Of a stretch of DNA of 64,000 nucleotides, positions 8,100 to 17,083 are shown one piece after another. Numbering within the stretch: the first letter of the stretch is position 1; each line of letters opens with the position of its first letter. The notes beneath the pieces were generated by a model, which saw only the letters and a program-made list of their open reading frames with translations, did not search any database and was not told the origin of the DNA. Source of the stretch: Ustilago trichophora (lineage: Eukaryota; Basidiomycota; Ustilaginomycetes; Ustilaginales; Ustilaginaceae); contig OOIN01000002.1 in the NCBI GenBank assembly GCA_900323505.1, forward strand, positions 310,001-374,000. Direction: 5' to 3'. Both the position numbers and the translations under genes were made by a program.

Positions 8100-11000
8100 T
8101 CACATCGCCGCAAGACAAGCTTGAGATTTACAATATCCAGCCGAGTGCTCAAAGAAGACTGGATTTCCCCCTGCACTACCGTGGTTCGCCTCGCACTCCA
8201 AGTGACATCGAGAGTAGAGGGCACATGTCAAATGGCCCTGTACGAAGGAGTTCTTCTTTTGCTCTGGCTTCTGAGCAAAGATCTTCCTTTTATCCTCGCC
8301 CACTCCGACTGCATCCTTGCCAGCTTCTAGTCCTTGAGTCGCTCCAGCTTCAATTCCAGCGCCAGCAACTTCCTTGTTCTCCGGCATCTTGGAACCAACA
8401 TGACGAGTGACAAGCCGAATCTCCGGATCGTCAAGGCTGAACGTCTGCTGGTAAATATTGGCGAATACACATCCATCCGTGGCATCGCAAGCATGTAAAC
8501 ACTCCGAAACCGAACGGACCAACCCCCAGTGCAAGAAAGAGATGGGATCCGAGACAACAGAGCCAAATAATTTATTGTTATAGCTTGGCACGGGACGCAT
8601 GGCGTTGCTGAACAACAGGCCATAGCCCGATTGACACTTGCCTTGCGTGGACGACTTGCTGTTGGGGCTATGGAGAAGGTCGCGTTTGGGTAAGATGGGG
8701 TGATGGTGGTGGTTGTGCGAGCTAGTGTCGGGATGGTGGTCGGATTTGGGCGTAAAGTCGTGGCGGGTGGAAGCTTGGGCGTGGATCTTGCTAAAAAGCC
8801 ATCGATCGCCAACGCACCGCTCTGCTTTTGCCTTGAACCCAGACTTGGCTTCTGCCATCTCGGAAAAGCCATCGCATTTGAGAGAGCAGTGAACGGACAT
8901 CACTTTGACGAGCTTGGACGATGCTTTGCCGAAATTTCGACCTCCTTTCTTTGGCTGCTGCGTTGCGTCCCGCTCCTCCGGCTTGGAAGAGTGGCAGTAC
9001 GGGAATGCGTGCTCAATGAGCTGCATGCAGAGCTTGGCCGTGCCTCCGCACTCTGCGGTGGCATCTGAAGACGAGGAATGAAGCGTGGTTGGCGGGATGG
9101 AAGAGTGGGGTGTTTCAGTGTGAGAACCGTCTCGCTTGGCCAAGCCGGGAGTGTAGGATTGGGGCGAGGTACCTGCACCGGGAGTGCTAGATCCGGCCAA
9201 AGAGCTAGAGGAACCAGGAGTCGAGCCAGTCGAGGCCCCGGAAGATGAACCAGATGAGCCGGTGAGGCCAGATGAGGATGAAGAGCCAAGTCCGCTCAGC
9301 GGGCTGGAAGAGGAAGAGGATCCGGGCAAGCTGGACGAGCCAAGACTGCTCGAAGTCAAGCCACCTGTGCTTGACGTGTCGTCAGTCGAGCCGCTACCAG
9401 TACCCGGGCTGTTGCTAGCACTGGTACCGGCACTGAGAATAGTCCCGGAAGCGCCTGGGAGACTTCCACCTGTTTCTCCAGAGCCTGCAGTTGACAAAGT
9501 AGAATCAACGTTGCTAGTCGTACCTGCAGCACCAGTCGCACCAGTCGTTCCGGCAGCTCCAGAAGCATCAGACGTAACAGTCCCAGAGGCGGTTTCCGTG
9601 TCAGCGTTAGATCCAGCACTCGAATCCGAATCCTTGACGCCACCACTCAACAGCGTCTTTACCGCACCGATCGGTCCAGTCTCCAAGTCACTATCATCAT
9701 CCTTGCTCTTCGAATCATCACCTTGATCTTTGCCTTTTAATTTTCCATTTTTCGCCTCTGCCTCTTTGACCTTGAGCTTCTCAGTATCTGTCTCCTTCAT
9801 GTATTGCAACAAGGCCACTCCTACCTTGCCTCCTGCTTCGATACCAGCAAGAATGAGGGGCATCATGGCCTGCAAGCCGCCGGCTCCACCCATCATCATA
9901 GGTCCTGCCATCATCATGGGTCCGAGAGGGCTGCGCTTGATCAACTCAGAAGCGGCTCCTTGCGTGTTCGGCACCCCCGACACCACATCGACGAGCGACG
10001 ACACGGCATCGTTGCTCAAGGAGGAAAATGCAGGTGGAACGAAATCGGCATTGACAACCTGAGACACATCGTTGAGCTTTGCAGGTGCTTGCTCCGATGT
10101 GTCGAGACCCGCGGCGACAAAATTGAGAACGTGATCGTTGAACTCTTTGTTGGAGGAAGAGGATCGTCGAGACATTTTGGGGGGAGGCGCAGTAGCAGGA
10201 GCTTGAGCTTGTTCAGCTCCGCCGCTCGCTGCAGACTTTTTGTCTTCTTCTGCAAGACTCTTGGAAACTATCTCTTCCGTCGTTGGACCTTTGTCTTTTG
10301 GGACGGGAATGTCAGTGTCGGTCGGACTGGGGTTTGTCAGAGAACTGAATATGTTGCCCGCTATGTCGCCGAGGTTGAAGCCTTTAAAGCCGGTGGTCAT
10401 TAGCTTCAGCACTGAATCGATGCCTGGAGAGGAGGAGCTGTCGTCAGATCGTCGGGCAAGTGGAGTGCTCGGAATCCCGACTGGACTGGCTGGGGATCCG
10501 CCTGCCTGTTGAGGTGAGGCACCAGCTCCGGGACCTTGAGCAGCAGCCTGAGCCCGCAGTCTCGCCAATTTGACCTCCTTACCTGCCTCGATACCTTTGT
10601 CGACGATTTGCTGAATCTGTCCGAAGCCAGGAATTGGACTTATGCCTCCCAGACCTTCCATAAGACCACCCGGAACCCCCATACTTCCCAAGCCTCCTGT
10701 GCCTGGCATCGAAAGAGCTGTAGACTGAGAGCCTATCGGATCAGCTGAAAGGCCTCCAGCTGCTTCACCACCCACTCCGCCTCCTTGTGCACCTAGCCTG
10801 GCCAACCTGATCTGCCTACCAGCATCAATACCATTATTAACGATTTCTTGGATCTGGGAAAAGCTCGGAATGGCCCTCTTGTCCAGCTTTCCTTCCATTT
10901 CAGAGGTCTTATGACCTGTCTTGCAGATGGAAGCGTCGGGAATCGGAACGGGGGCGTTGCCGTGCAAACAAAAGTCAGAAACAATCTTCTGAGCAGCTGC

Positions 11001-11507
11001 GCGACGCTTGTGTCCTTTCCTATGGCTGAGAGGGTTTCCGACCGAGTCCAAGGCAAGATTCGATTTCGAAGGGACAGTTAGGTGTTGAGGCGGACAGGCG
11101 GCTTTGTCACCACCATCCCAACGAGGAATGTCGTAGATCTGATCGAACGTCCAACCTGGCCAACTGTCTTCGTAGTATGGCTCGAGTGCTCGACCGTCCG
11201 AAGAGACAGAGCGACGAGCCGGACCTTGTGAAGGTGTCCAGATGCGCATGGGTTTGCCAAAGTCTCGCTTGGTATGGGCCTTGTGGACTTTGTCTTTGAC
11301 ATGCTGGTTTGATGCGTGATGGCTGTGATGATGAGGAGGGTGTGGATGGTGAGAATGGTGAGAATTGTGTGGATGATGAAAATGGGATGCATGGTGTGGA
11401 TGGTGTGGATATTGGGGCTCAGGTTGTGCGGAGACAGAGATCAAAGTGTCAAAAGTAAAGAATGTGAGTAGCCACAGATATGACGAGAGAGCAGAAAGCT
11501 TCACCAT
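8100..11507 (-). CDS. Large secreted His-rich protein with many Kex2 sites and an apple-like C-terminal domain
   Basis: This 1135-residue protein has a signal peptide (about 1-28, ending SVSA) and then a tract of some 45 residues at about 30-75 that is mainly His, Pro and Ser; a second His cluster lies near residue 930. Dibasic Kex2-type sites recur: TKR, ARR, LDKR, LARR, MSRR, LIKR, LAKR, LPKR. Right after LDKR (about 210) is an amphipathic segment IPSFSQIQEIVNNGIDAG followed by a basic LARL stretch, and a close copy IPGFGQIQQIVDKGIEAG is found near 288; a weaker relative lies near 550. Residues about 590-800 are Ser/Gly/Thr-rich and disordered. The last 185 residues are Cys-rich (SVSECLHACDATDGCVF, LTCALYSRCH, HSAGYCK), resembling PAN/apple-like domains of basidiomycete secreted proteins. 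The function is unknown. Proximity to fer1 and the His tracts suggest metal binding only as inference. Confidence 0.82.
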   Translation of the reverse strand: MVKLSALSSYLWLLTFFTFDTLISVSAQPEPQYPHHPHHASHFHHPHNSHHSHHPHPPHHHSHHASNQHVKDKVHKAHTKRDFGKPMRIWTPSQGPARRSVSSDGRALEPYYEDSWPGWTFDQIYDIPRWDGGDKAACPPQHLTVPSKSNLALDSVGNPLSHRKGHKRRAAAQKIVSDFCLHGNAPVPIPDASICKTGHKTSEMEGKLDKRAIPSFSQIQEIVNNGIDAGRQIRLARLGAQGGGVGGEAAGGLSADPIGSQSTALSMPGTGGLGSMGVPGGLMEGLGGISPIPGFGQIQQIVDKGIEAGKEVKLARLRAQAAAQGPGAGASPQQAGGSPASPVGIPSTPLARRSDDSSSSPGIDSVLKLMTTGFKGFNLGDIAGNIFSSLTNPSPTDTDIPVPKDKGPTTEEIVSKSLAEEDKKSAASGGAEQAQAPATAPPPKMSRRSSSSNKEFNDHVLNFVAAGLDTSEQAPAKLNDVSQVVNADFVPPAFSSLSNDAVSSLVDVVSGVPNTQGAASELIKRSPLGPMMMAGPMMMGGAGGLQAMMPLILAGIEAGGKVGVALLQYMKETDTEKLKVKEAEAKNGKLKGKDQGDDSKSKDDDSDLETGPIGAVKTLLSGGVKDSDSSAGSNADTETASGTVTSDASGAAGTTGATGAAGTTSNVDSTLSTAGSGETGGSLPGASGTILSAGTSASNSPGTGSGSTDDTSSTGGLTSSSLGSSSLPGSSSSSSPLSGLGSSSSSGLTGSSGSSSGASTGSTPGSSSSLAGSSTPGAGTSPQSYTPGLAKRDGSHTETPHSSIPPTTLHSSSSDATAECGGTAKLCMQLIEHAFPYCHSSKPEERDATQQPKKGGRNFGKASSKLVKVMSVHCSLKCDGFSEMAEAKSGFKAKAERCVGDRWLFSKIHAQASTRHDFTPKSDHHPDTSSHNHHHHPILPKRDLLHSPNSKSSTQGKCQSGYGLLFSNAMRPVPSYNNKLFGSVVSDPISFLHWGLVRSVSECLHACDATDGCVFANIYQQTFSLDDPEIRLVTRHVGSKMPENKEVAGAGIEAGATQGLEAGKDAVGVGEDKRKIFAQKPEQKKNSFVQGHLTCALYSRCHLECEANHGSAGGNPVFFEHSAGYCKSQACLAAM

Positions 11508-12309
11508 TTTGACAAAGTGACGGTGTGTGGAAGACGAAGAGACGGCAATGATGTGTGAGAAACAGAGATTTGAGGGAGGATCTTGCTGCTCAAAGCTCCT
11601 TATATAGTCATGAAGGATCGCTGTGCGGGGTTATGCTGGGTGATCAGACAGGGTCAGGGCGGCTAGACCACCGAGCCGCTTGAAGCAAAATGTCATCTTC
11701 TCCAGATGAGGAGTCTCAAGACGAGGCCACAGCTCGTCGTCTACCCTGAAGCAGACTGAGGATGAGATCTTTTAAAAGGTGCCTGGGAATCGGATCTCCA
11801 CCATATGAGGTTGTTGAAGCGATCTGTGCACGACGTTGAGTTGATGCAATATTACACCGAGGCCTGCGATATTGACGTGTATTGACAGCTACGAGCTTGG
11901 ACCGCTTCACCTGTGCGCCAACAATCGCTGCCTCTTAAGGAAGGCTGGAGATTTTGTTCACCATCGCTGTGCATCACCTCTCATCGCACGTCGACAATGA
12001 TCAGCGTTGCGCACATCTATGAGATCAGGGTCCGAACCAGAGATAGTGCCAGTTGCGTACCTTCACAATATGCAACGCAACGGCCCGGCGCATTATCAAT
12101 CCTCGTCGGCGTTCAAAATACACATACAACAGCGGCTTAGAGCATCACCCCTCTTCATACACGGACAAGCGGCTCGATCGTACCAAGTTTGTATATCTGC
12201 ATCGCGGTAATTCTTTTCTTTTTTGCATGTGATTCGTTGTCACATATTGTTGTGTGTTTGCGTGCGGCTAGAAGCGGCCGAAAAATTGAAGGACTTTAAT
12301 TCGAACATC
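11508..12309. other. Intergenic, promoter of the His-rich gene / fer1 3' region
   Basis: About 0.8 kb between two minus-strand genes. The part next to 11507 is the promoter and leader of the His-rich protein. I see no ATCTGATAA box of the kind found between fer1 and fer2, and no RNA gene. Confidence 0.5.
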
Positions 12310-14205
12310 TTACTTGTCGTCCTCGTCTTCGTCTTCATCCTCATCCTCCTCGCCCGAGTGCCAGCCGTACATGACGACGGTTGCCAGACCGAGCAGGCCC
12401 GTGAGCACACATCCGGTGAAAGCGCCAATCGCCCTTCCGGTCCAACCCGACTCAAGGTAGGTCGGCCCCTTCTCAAGACCCTCGAAGTCGGTAGTGGAGT
12501 TAAGACCCACTGCGTTACCCGTCGTTGCGATGCCCTGTGCCTGACACTGGTTCTTGATGTAACTGGGCACGTTGAGGTAGTCGTTACTGAGCACATCGGG
12601 AGCTTCGATAAAGATGGACGCAAGACCTGAGACAAGATGAGGGTCAATGTGGCAGTGGAAGAACCACGCGCCTGGGTTGTCTGCCCTGAAGCGGAGGTAA
12701 GCAGAACCACCGGGAGGTACCATGACAGTGTCCCTCCTCATCGGATTGACTTGGGAAGCGTTGAAGGGTGGGTTGATGGCAGGATCGCTCGAAGTGACGT
12801 CTTGAGATTTGTGGACGACCTGGAAGTGGTGACCGTGAAGATGGAAGGGGTGTTTGCCAGCGTCCCAGTTGAAGAGCTGGACCTCGACCATGTCGTTATG
12901 GTGGATGACAAAGGCGTTCGAGTTGGGGCCGTAGATGGCAGGATTGGAGGCAAGGGCGCCCATTGAGTCTGCCGACAAAAGTGCTGGAACCTTGGGAGCA
13001 ATGTACGAGATGTTGTTGAACGCGGCGTAGTTCTCACCGTTGGACATGGTGTCGAACGAGACGTCGAGACGGTGTGTCACATCAGGAGTAACCAGAGGCT
13101 CAGGGTTGACAGGGACGAACTGAAGGTCATCAAAGTAAGTGTACTCTTCGATGATCTTCTCGGGGCCAAACTTGCCCTCGGGGGCGTTGGGGTACGAGAT
13201 GGTGGCGGAAACATTGAGCTGCAGGTCGGCGGGGACCACATCGAACATGTCCGCGTCCATGTTTGCGTGAAGCTTCCAATTCTGAGGGCTGGTATCGTTT
13301 CTTGCCTTTACAAGCACACTGAATCGCTGAGCAACAGCGACGGAGAGGAAGTCAACGGATTGAGGCTCAACATCGACACCCTCGATCTCGATGACCTGCA
13401 TGTCATGTCCCGAAAGATAGAAGTAGAATGCAGCGAGGGCAGACATGTTGATGACACGCAGACGGTAGGTCTTGCCGGCCTCGAAGGGGAGAGTGGCATT
13501 CTCGCTGAAGCCAGGGAGATATGAAGCGGCAGAGGTCTTGTTCGAAGTGTGAGCAAAATAGATGAGACCCGACTTGGGGACGGGTTCGGCACCAGTAGGA
13601 TTCTTGCGGTTCATGAACTCGTTCTTGACAAGGTCGGTGTAGTTGGAGTGGTACCAGTCGCCAAGGATGACGGTGTAGTCGTCGTCGTAGTTGTAGTGGA
13701 TGTCTGCCGGGTCATCGGGATGGATGACGACGGGAGCACGTAGACCGTCGGTGTACTGATCGTTGTTGTGAGCGTGAATCCAGAAAGTACCCATCTGCTT
13801 GCGGCGATCAGCCGGGGAAGCAGGCGAGTTGAGAGTCTCATAAGTGAAGCTCTGACCAGGTGGAATGGGACATTGCGTGATGGAAACAGCACCGTCGTAA
13901 TAGCCAGTGCGATTGAAGAACATGCCGTGCGAGTGGAGCGAAGTGCCTACGCCAGTCTGGAGGTCGTTGGTGGCGGTAACACGAAGGACATCGGAAGCGT
14001 TGACGTTGATGATGGGAGGAGGCCAGGTGCCGTTGACTCCAATGACATGTCGTGGAAAGAGACCGTCAGGGTTGACGTTGGGGACCCAGTTGATGTTCCA
14101 GTGTTGCTCGACGGTGGCTGCGCTGGCGACCGAGAGGAAGGAGCATAGCGACGAAGCAAGGAGTGTCAGCGATGGCAATGCCGAGCGGCGATGTGTCGCG
14201 ACCAT
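12310..14205 (-). CDS. fer1: Multicopper ferroxidase, Fet3/Fer1 type
   Basis: This 631-residue type I membrane protein oxidises Fe(II) to Fe(III) at the plasma membrane so that the partner permease can import it. A signal peptide spans about residues 1-29. The four copper-ligand blocks are present: HSHG, FWIHAHN, HPFHLHGHHF and HCHIDPHLVSGL. Many N-glycosylation sequons (NGT, NAS, NRT, NYT, NKT, NAT) fit an exposed domain. A membrane helix near residues 590-612 is followed by a short cytosolic tail made almost only of Glu and Asp. The architecture is that of yeast Fet3 rather than of soluble laccases. The gene is divergent from the iron permease at 17084; this arrangement matches the fer1/fer2 pair of Ustilago maydis. 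Iron regulation by a GATA factor of the Urbs1 type is likely given the boxes in the shared promoter. Confidence 0.93.
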   Translation of the reverse strand: MVATHRRSALPSLTLLASSLCSFLSVASAATVEQHWNINWVPNVNPDGLFPRHVIGVNGTWPPPIINVNASDVLRVTATNDLQTGVGTSLHSHGMFFNRTGYYDGAVSITQCPIPPGQSFTYETLNSPASPADRRKQMGTFWIHAHNNDQYTDGLRAPVVIHPDDPADIHYNYDDDYTVILGDWYHSNYTDLVKNEFMNRKNPTGAEPVPKSGLIYFAHTSNKTSAASYLPGFSENATLPFEAGKTYRLRVINMSALAAFYFYLSGHDMQVIEIEGVDVEPQSVDFLSVAVAQRFSVLVKARNDTSPQNWKLHANMDADMFDVVPADLQLNVSATISYPNAPEGKFGPEKIIEEYTYFDDLQFVPVNPEPLVTPDVTHRLDVSFDTMSNGENYAAFNNISYIAPKVPALLSADSMGALASNPAIYGPNSNAFVIHHNDMVEVQLFNWDAGKHPFHLHGHHFQVVHKSQDVTSSDPAINPPFNASQVNPMRRDTVMVPPGGSAYLRFRADNPGAWFFHCHIDPHLVSGLASIFIEAPDVLSNDYLNVPSYIKNQCQAQGIATTGNAVGLNSTTDFEGLEKGPTYLESGWTGRAIGAFTGCVLTGLLGLATVVMYGWHSGEEDEDEDEDEDDK

Positions 14206-14557
14206 GATTGTAAGTGTGCTTGAGGAAAGTATGAGCCCAAGATGATGTTAAGCAAGCAAGAAGATGATATGTTGGCACTTGCTTGAATACCGCTCGAAAG
14301 AAGGCGCGAACCCGGGGGTCGATCAGCGGATAGCCAACTTATCAAGGGGAAGGGGGCTGGCGGAATAGCGAGAGTGAAGCGTCTAGAGAGTGAAGGACGA
14401 ACAGGAAAGAGGCTAGCCGAATAGGTGGGACAACTATCAGATAGTCGGGAAGGACAAGCCGTGCGAAGAAGGATGCAAAGCAGAAAGTTTTTGCTCGTGT
14501 CTGGTCAGGTACGATGCGAGAGACAGCTGATCGAGGGAGTGGGAGCCACGCGAATTG

Positions 14558-14566
14558 ATCTGATAA
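14558..14566 (+). promoter_or_regulatory. GATA box ATCTGATAA (1)
   Basis: Exact ATCTGATAA, about 350 bases upstream of the fer1 start. Candidate site for an Urbs1-type GATA repressor. Confidence 0.65.
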
Positions 14567-16020
14567 GCGTATGCGAGCAGCGCTGAGCAGTAGGCCAGTA
14601 TTGGAAAAGAAGATGCTGGTTGCTGCTTGGTGCCGAAATTTCGGTGCAACGACTGAACCGGGCTAAGGACGGCTGAGGTGCTGGAGTGGTAGAAGTATGG
14701 GGCTAGGCTGTTATTGGTTGCCGGTCAAAGGAGAGAAAACGATTCGGGAAGGAGCGGAAGGATTGAGAAAGCTGAAAGAGTGGCTGTAATGGCGCGGTAG
14801 AGGTACCGAAGGATCCAACGAAAGCTCAGAGAGGAAGCGGAGGCGTTCCTAGCTAGTCAAGGTAGGAAGAAGCGGAGCCCAAGTGTAAGAGATCTGAGGA
14901 AGGTAGGATCGGCCGAAGAACAAGAAGAGATGGAAGTAACGGCGCAAAGGTCGACCTCGAACCACTTTGACCTTGGCAACAATAGCACAAAGAGTCCAGG
15001 CGAGCGATACGCCAACGAAGAAGAAGAAGAGGAGGAAGAAGAGCAAAGAGGTGGGCAACGCAGAGCGGAAGCCCACAAGTGAAGAAAAAATAAAATAAAA
15101 TAAAAATTGGTGTATCAGATCGGATCAGATAAAGATTGTCTTGAGGTAGAGTGCCCAACTTGCCATTGAGCTTGTTCTTCATGCACAGAGTAAGCCTCAA
15201 ATACACAAGGAGGGAGAAAGAATAAAACAAAGTAGCTGGGTGTGAAAGCCAAACCAAGCAACAAAATGAGAGGAGCCAGAGAGGCGGTCGCTGGTCGGTC
15301 GCAGTTGCTACAGCCGATAGGCAAGATAGTCAACGCTACGAATCAACATCAAAAGGCGGCGGGCATGTGGGTCAAAGTGCGTGGCTTTCGACAGCTCGCT
15401 TAGTTGGTGCTCAGACTGCCCTTGAGAAAAAAAAAAATTGAGCACAAGTCCACTCCGCTCCTCCTCTTCCTCTTCCCAGTGACACACACCTGGTGGCTCG
15501 CCTGACTCGACATCAATCTATGCTCTTTCTTGCTCGATGCTCAACTTCGGGAGCTTGCATCCGAGCGTTGTGAATATGAGAAGCCATAAAGAATGTTGGG
15601 ACTTTCCAACTCGAGATCGCTCGATCTCTCCCCAGTCTAGGGAGGGATGTAGGCACACTAAACGTGGTGCGGGCATAATGCCCAAAGATCCGCTGTCCGC
15701 CAATGAAACCCACGGCATACTAACCTAGCTGTAGGCTAGTCTAAGCACAACCGTCGGAGTGTGCGCTTCATGCAAATGGAGGTGCATATCGAACCTTTTT
15801 ATATATATATATATTTTTCAAATCTCAGCCTCGCGTTACAAAGTGGGGTTGCAACCAGAAGCGGAGACACAAGAGCCGAGACCCAATCAGATGTACAGTA
15901 ACTTATGGCTCACTTTGTTTTGCACACCTCTCCCGCCTTTGCAGCTCACACACGCTGACCGTGGGTCAAGGGGCAGCGGCAGCACCCTTTCTTTGTTCGC
16001 GTGCCCGTAACTTTTCTTCT

Positions 16021-16029
16021 ATCTGATAA
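16021..16029 (+). promoter_or_regulatory. GATA box ATCTGATAA (2)
   Basis: Exact ATCTGATAA about 1.05 kb upstream of the fer2 start; same motif as at 14558, 16484 and 16847. Confidence 0.65.
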
Positions 16030-16483
16030 AGCCAATTGGGCACATTTCCACTCTCTTTTGCTCACCTACTGGGCTTGGTCTTTCATGTCGATTCCTCTTG
16101 ATGTCTCGTGATATGCAATTCTCCCTTTTCTGCTACTAACTCGTGTCGGCTCCAATCCGTCGCTCATGCACTTTGCCGAACAAGAACAAAGAAGCTCATT
16201 GTTCGAGAGCATGTAGAGTTCAACCGGCCCATTCCGAGTACTGTAGGCGGTATTGAATACCCCTGCGCAGGAGGTCAGCCTGGCAGCAGACACTCCGACA
16301 ACGAATCAGCACCCAACTAGTCGCTAATGCAGCTTATGCCGCAAATACGAACGACGAGTTTGACCGTGGTCCCATCAAGTGTCCGTGCAAATCAATGGGG
16401 ATCCGAGTCACCGGAAGACAAGAAGAGTGTTCGGTGAGTCGGTCTTTCTTGTGCCTGAGACGAGTCTCTCTCAACCTCTTACC

Positions 16484-16492
16484 ATCTGATAA
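16484..16492 (+). promoter_or_regulatory. GATA box ATCTGATAA (3)
   Basis: Exact ATCTGATAA about 590 bases upstream of the fer2 start. Confidence 0.65.
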
Positions 16493-16846
16493 CCCAGCAT
16501 CTTTTGCTTGTGCGCCAAATCTTTTTTTTCTTCGTCTTACCCCTCTCCTCGTCTCATCCTCACATTGCCTTTCCTAATCTTGTGCCGCTCTATCCTCCGT
16601 CCCTTTTCATTGTTGACGGCTTTCCCAAGTGGTCACTTTGCAGTTCAAAACTTCCACTGGTTCACATTTCTACTTCCGAAGTCGCCCGTGTTTTGTACGC
16701 CCACATTTATCTCGGTACGCTCCTTGCTTCGGCTTCGAGAACTTGGACACAAGACAACCTCACTCTTTCTCTCTGTGCAACAGCTTTGTCCAAGCCACTA
16801 CCGCAGCCCATCAACCCAACTTCGGCTCTTTCGACCCGACTCGACC

Positions 16847-16855
16847 TTATCAGAT
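16847..16855 (-). promoter_or_regulatory. GATA box ATCTGATAA (4), reversed
   Basis: TTATCAGAT on the plus strand, i.e. ATCTGATAA on the minus strand, about 230 bases upstream of the fer2 start. Confidence 0.65.
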
Positions 16856-17083
16856 CAGATCAGGTGCTCATCCACCCACGAGGCTCTGCTTTACTTTGGC
16901 ACCGCCTCCCCCGTCTTTTCTTCTCGCCTTGTTCACCAGCCTTGTCTCGCCAAGAATCTGTAATTTTCGGCCTTATATCCCCTTGACCATCCGTTCGACC
17001 TTCACCCACTTCAACCCCTTTCCTTTTACCCCCACAACATCTCCCGACATTGGCCAAGGTTCGCCATAATCGCAGCATCCACC

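Larger units (their letters stand above)
14206..17083. promoter_or_regulatory. Shared promoter region of fer1 and fer2
   Basis: This 2.9 kb gap separates two divergent iron-uptake genes. It contains four exact copies of ATCTGATAA (three on the plus strand, one reversed) and further GATA cores, for example AGATAA at 15127-15132, TTATCA at 14339-14344 and a CTATC/GATAG pair near 14434. A pyrimidine-rich stretch from about 16400 to 17083 is likely the long 5' leader of fer2. An (AAAAT)n run sits near 15085-15106. No protein or RNA gene is supported inside. Confidence 0.75.

Noticed and set aside
9184..9726. 180-codon Pro/Glu/Val-rich frame antisense to the His-rich protein
   Set aside because: It is the complement of the Ser/Gly/Thr-rich low-complexity part of the minus-strand gene.
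16504..17069. Overlapping frames of 146-160 codons before fer2
   Set aside because: All are rich in Ser, Leu, Phe and Pro, as expected for a pyrimidine-rich leader read in any frame.
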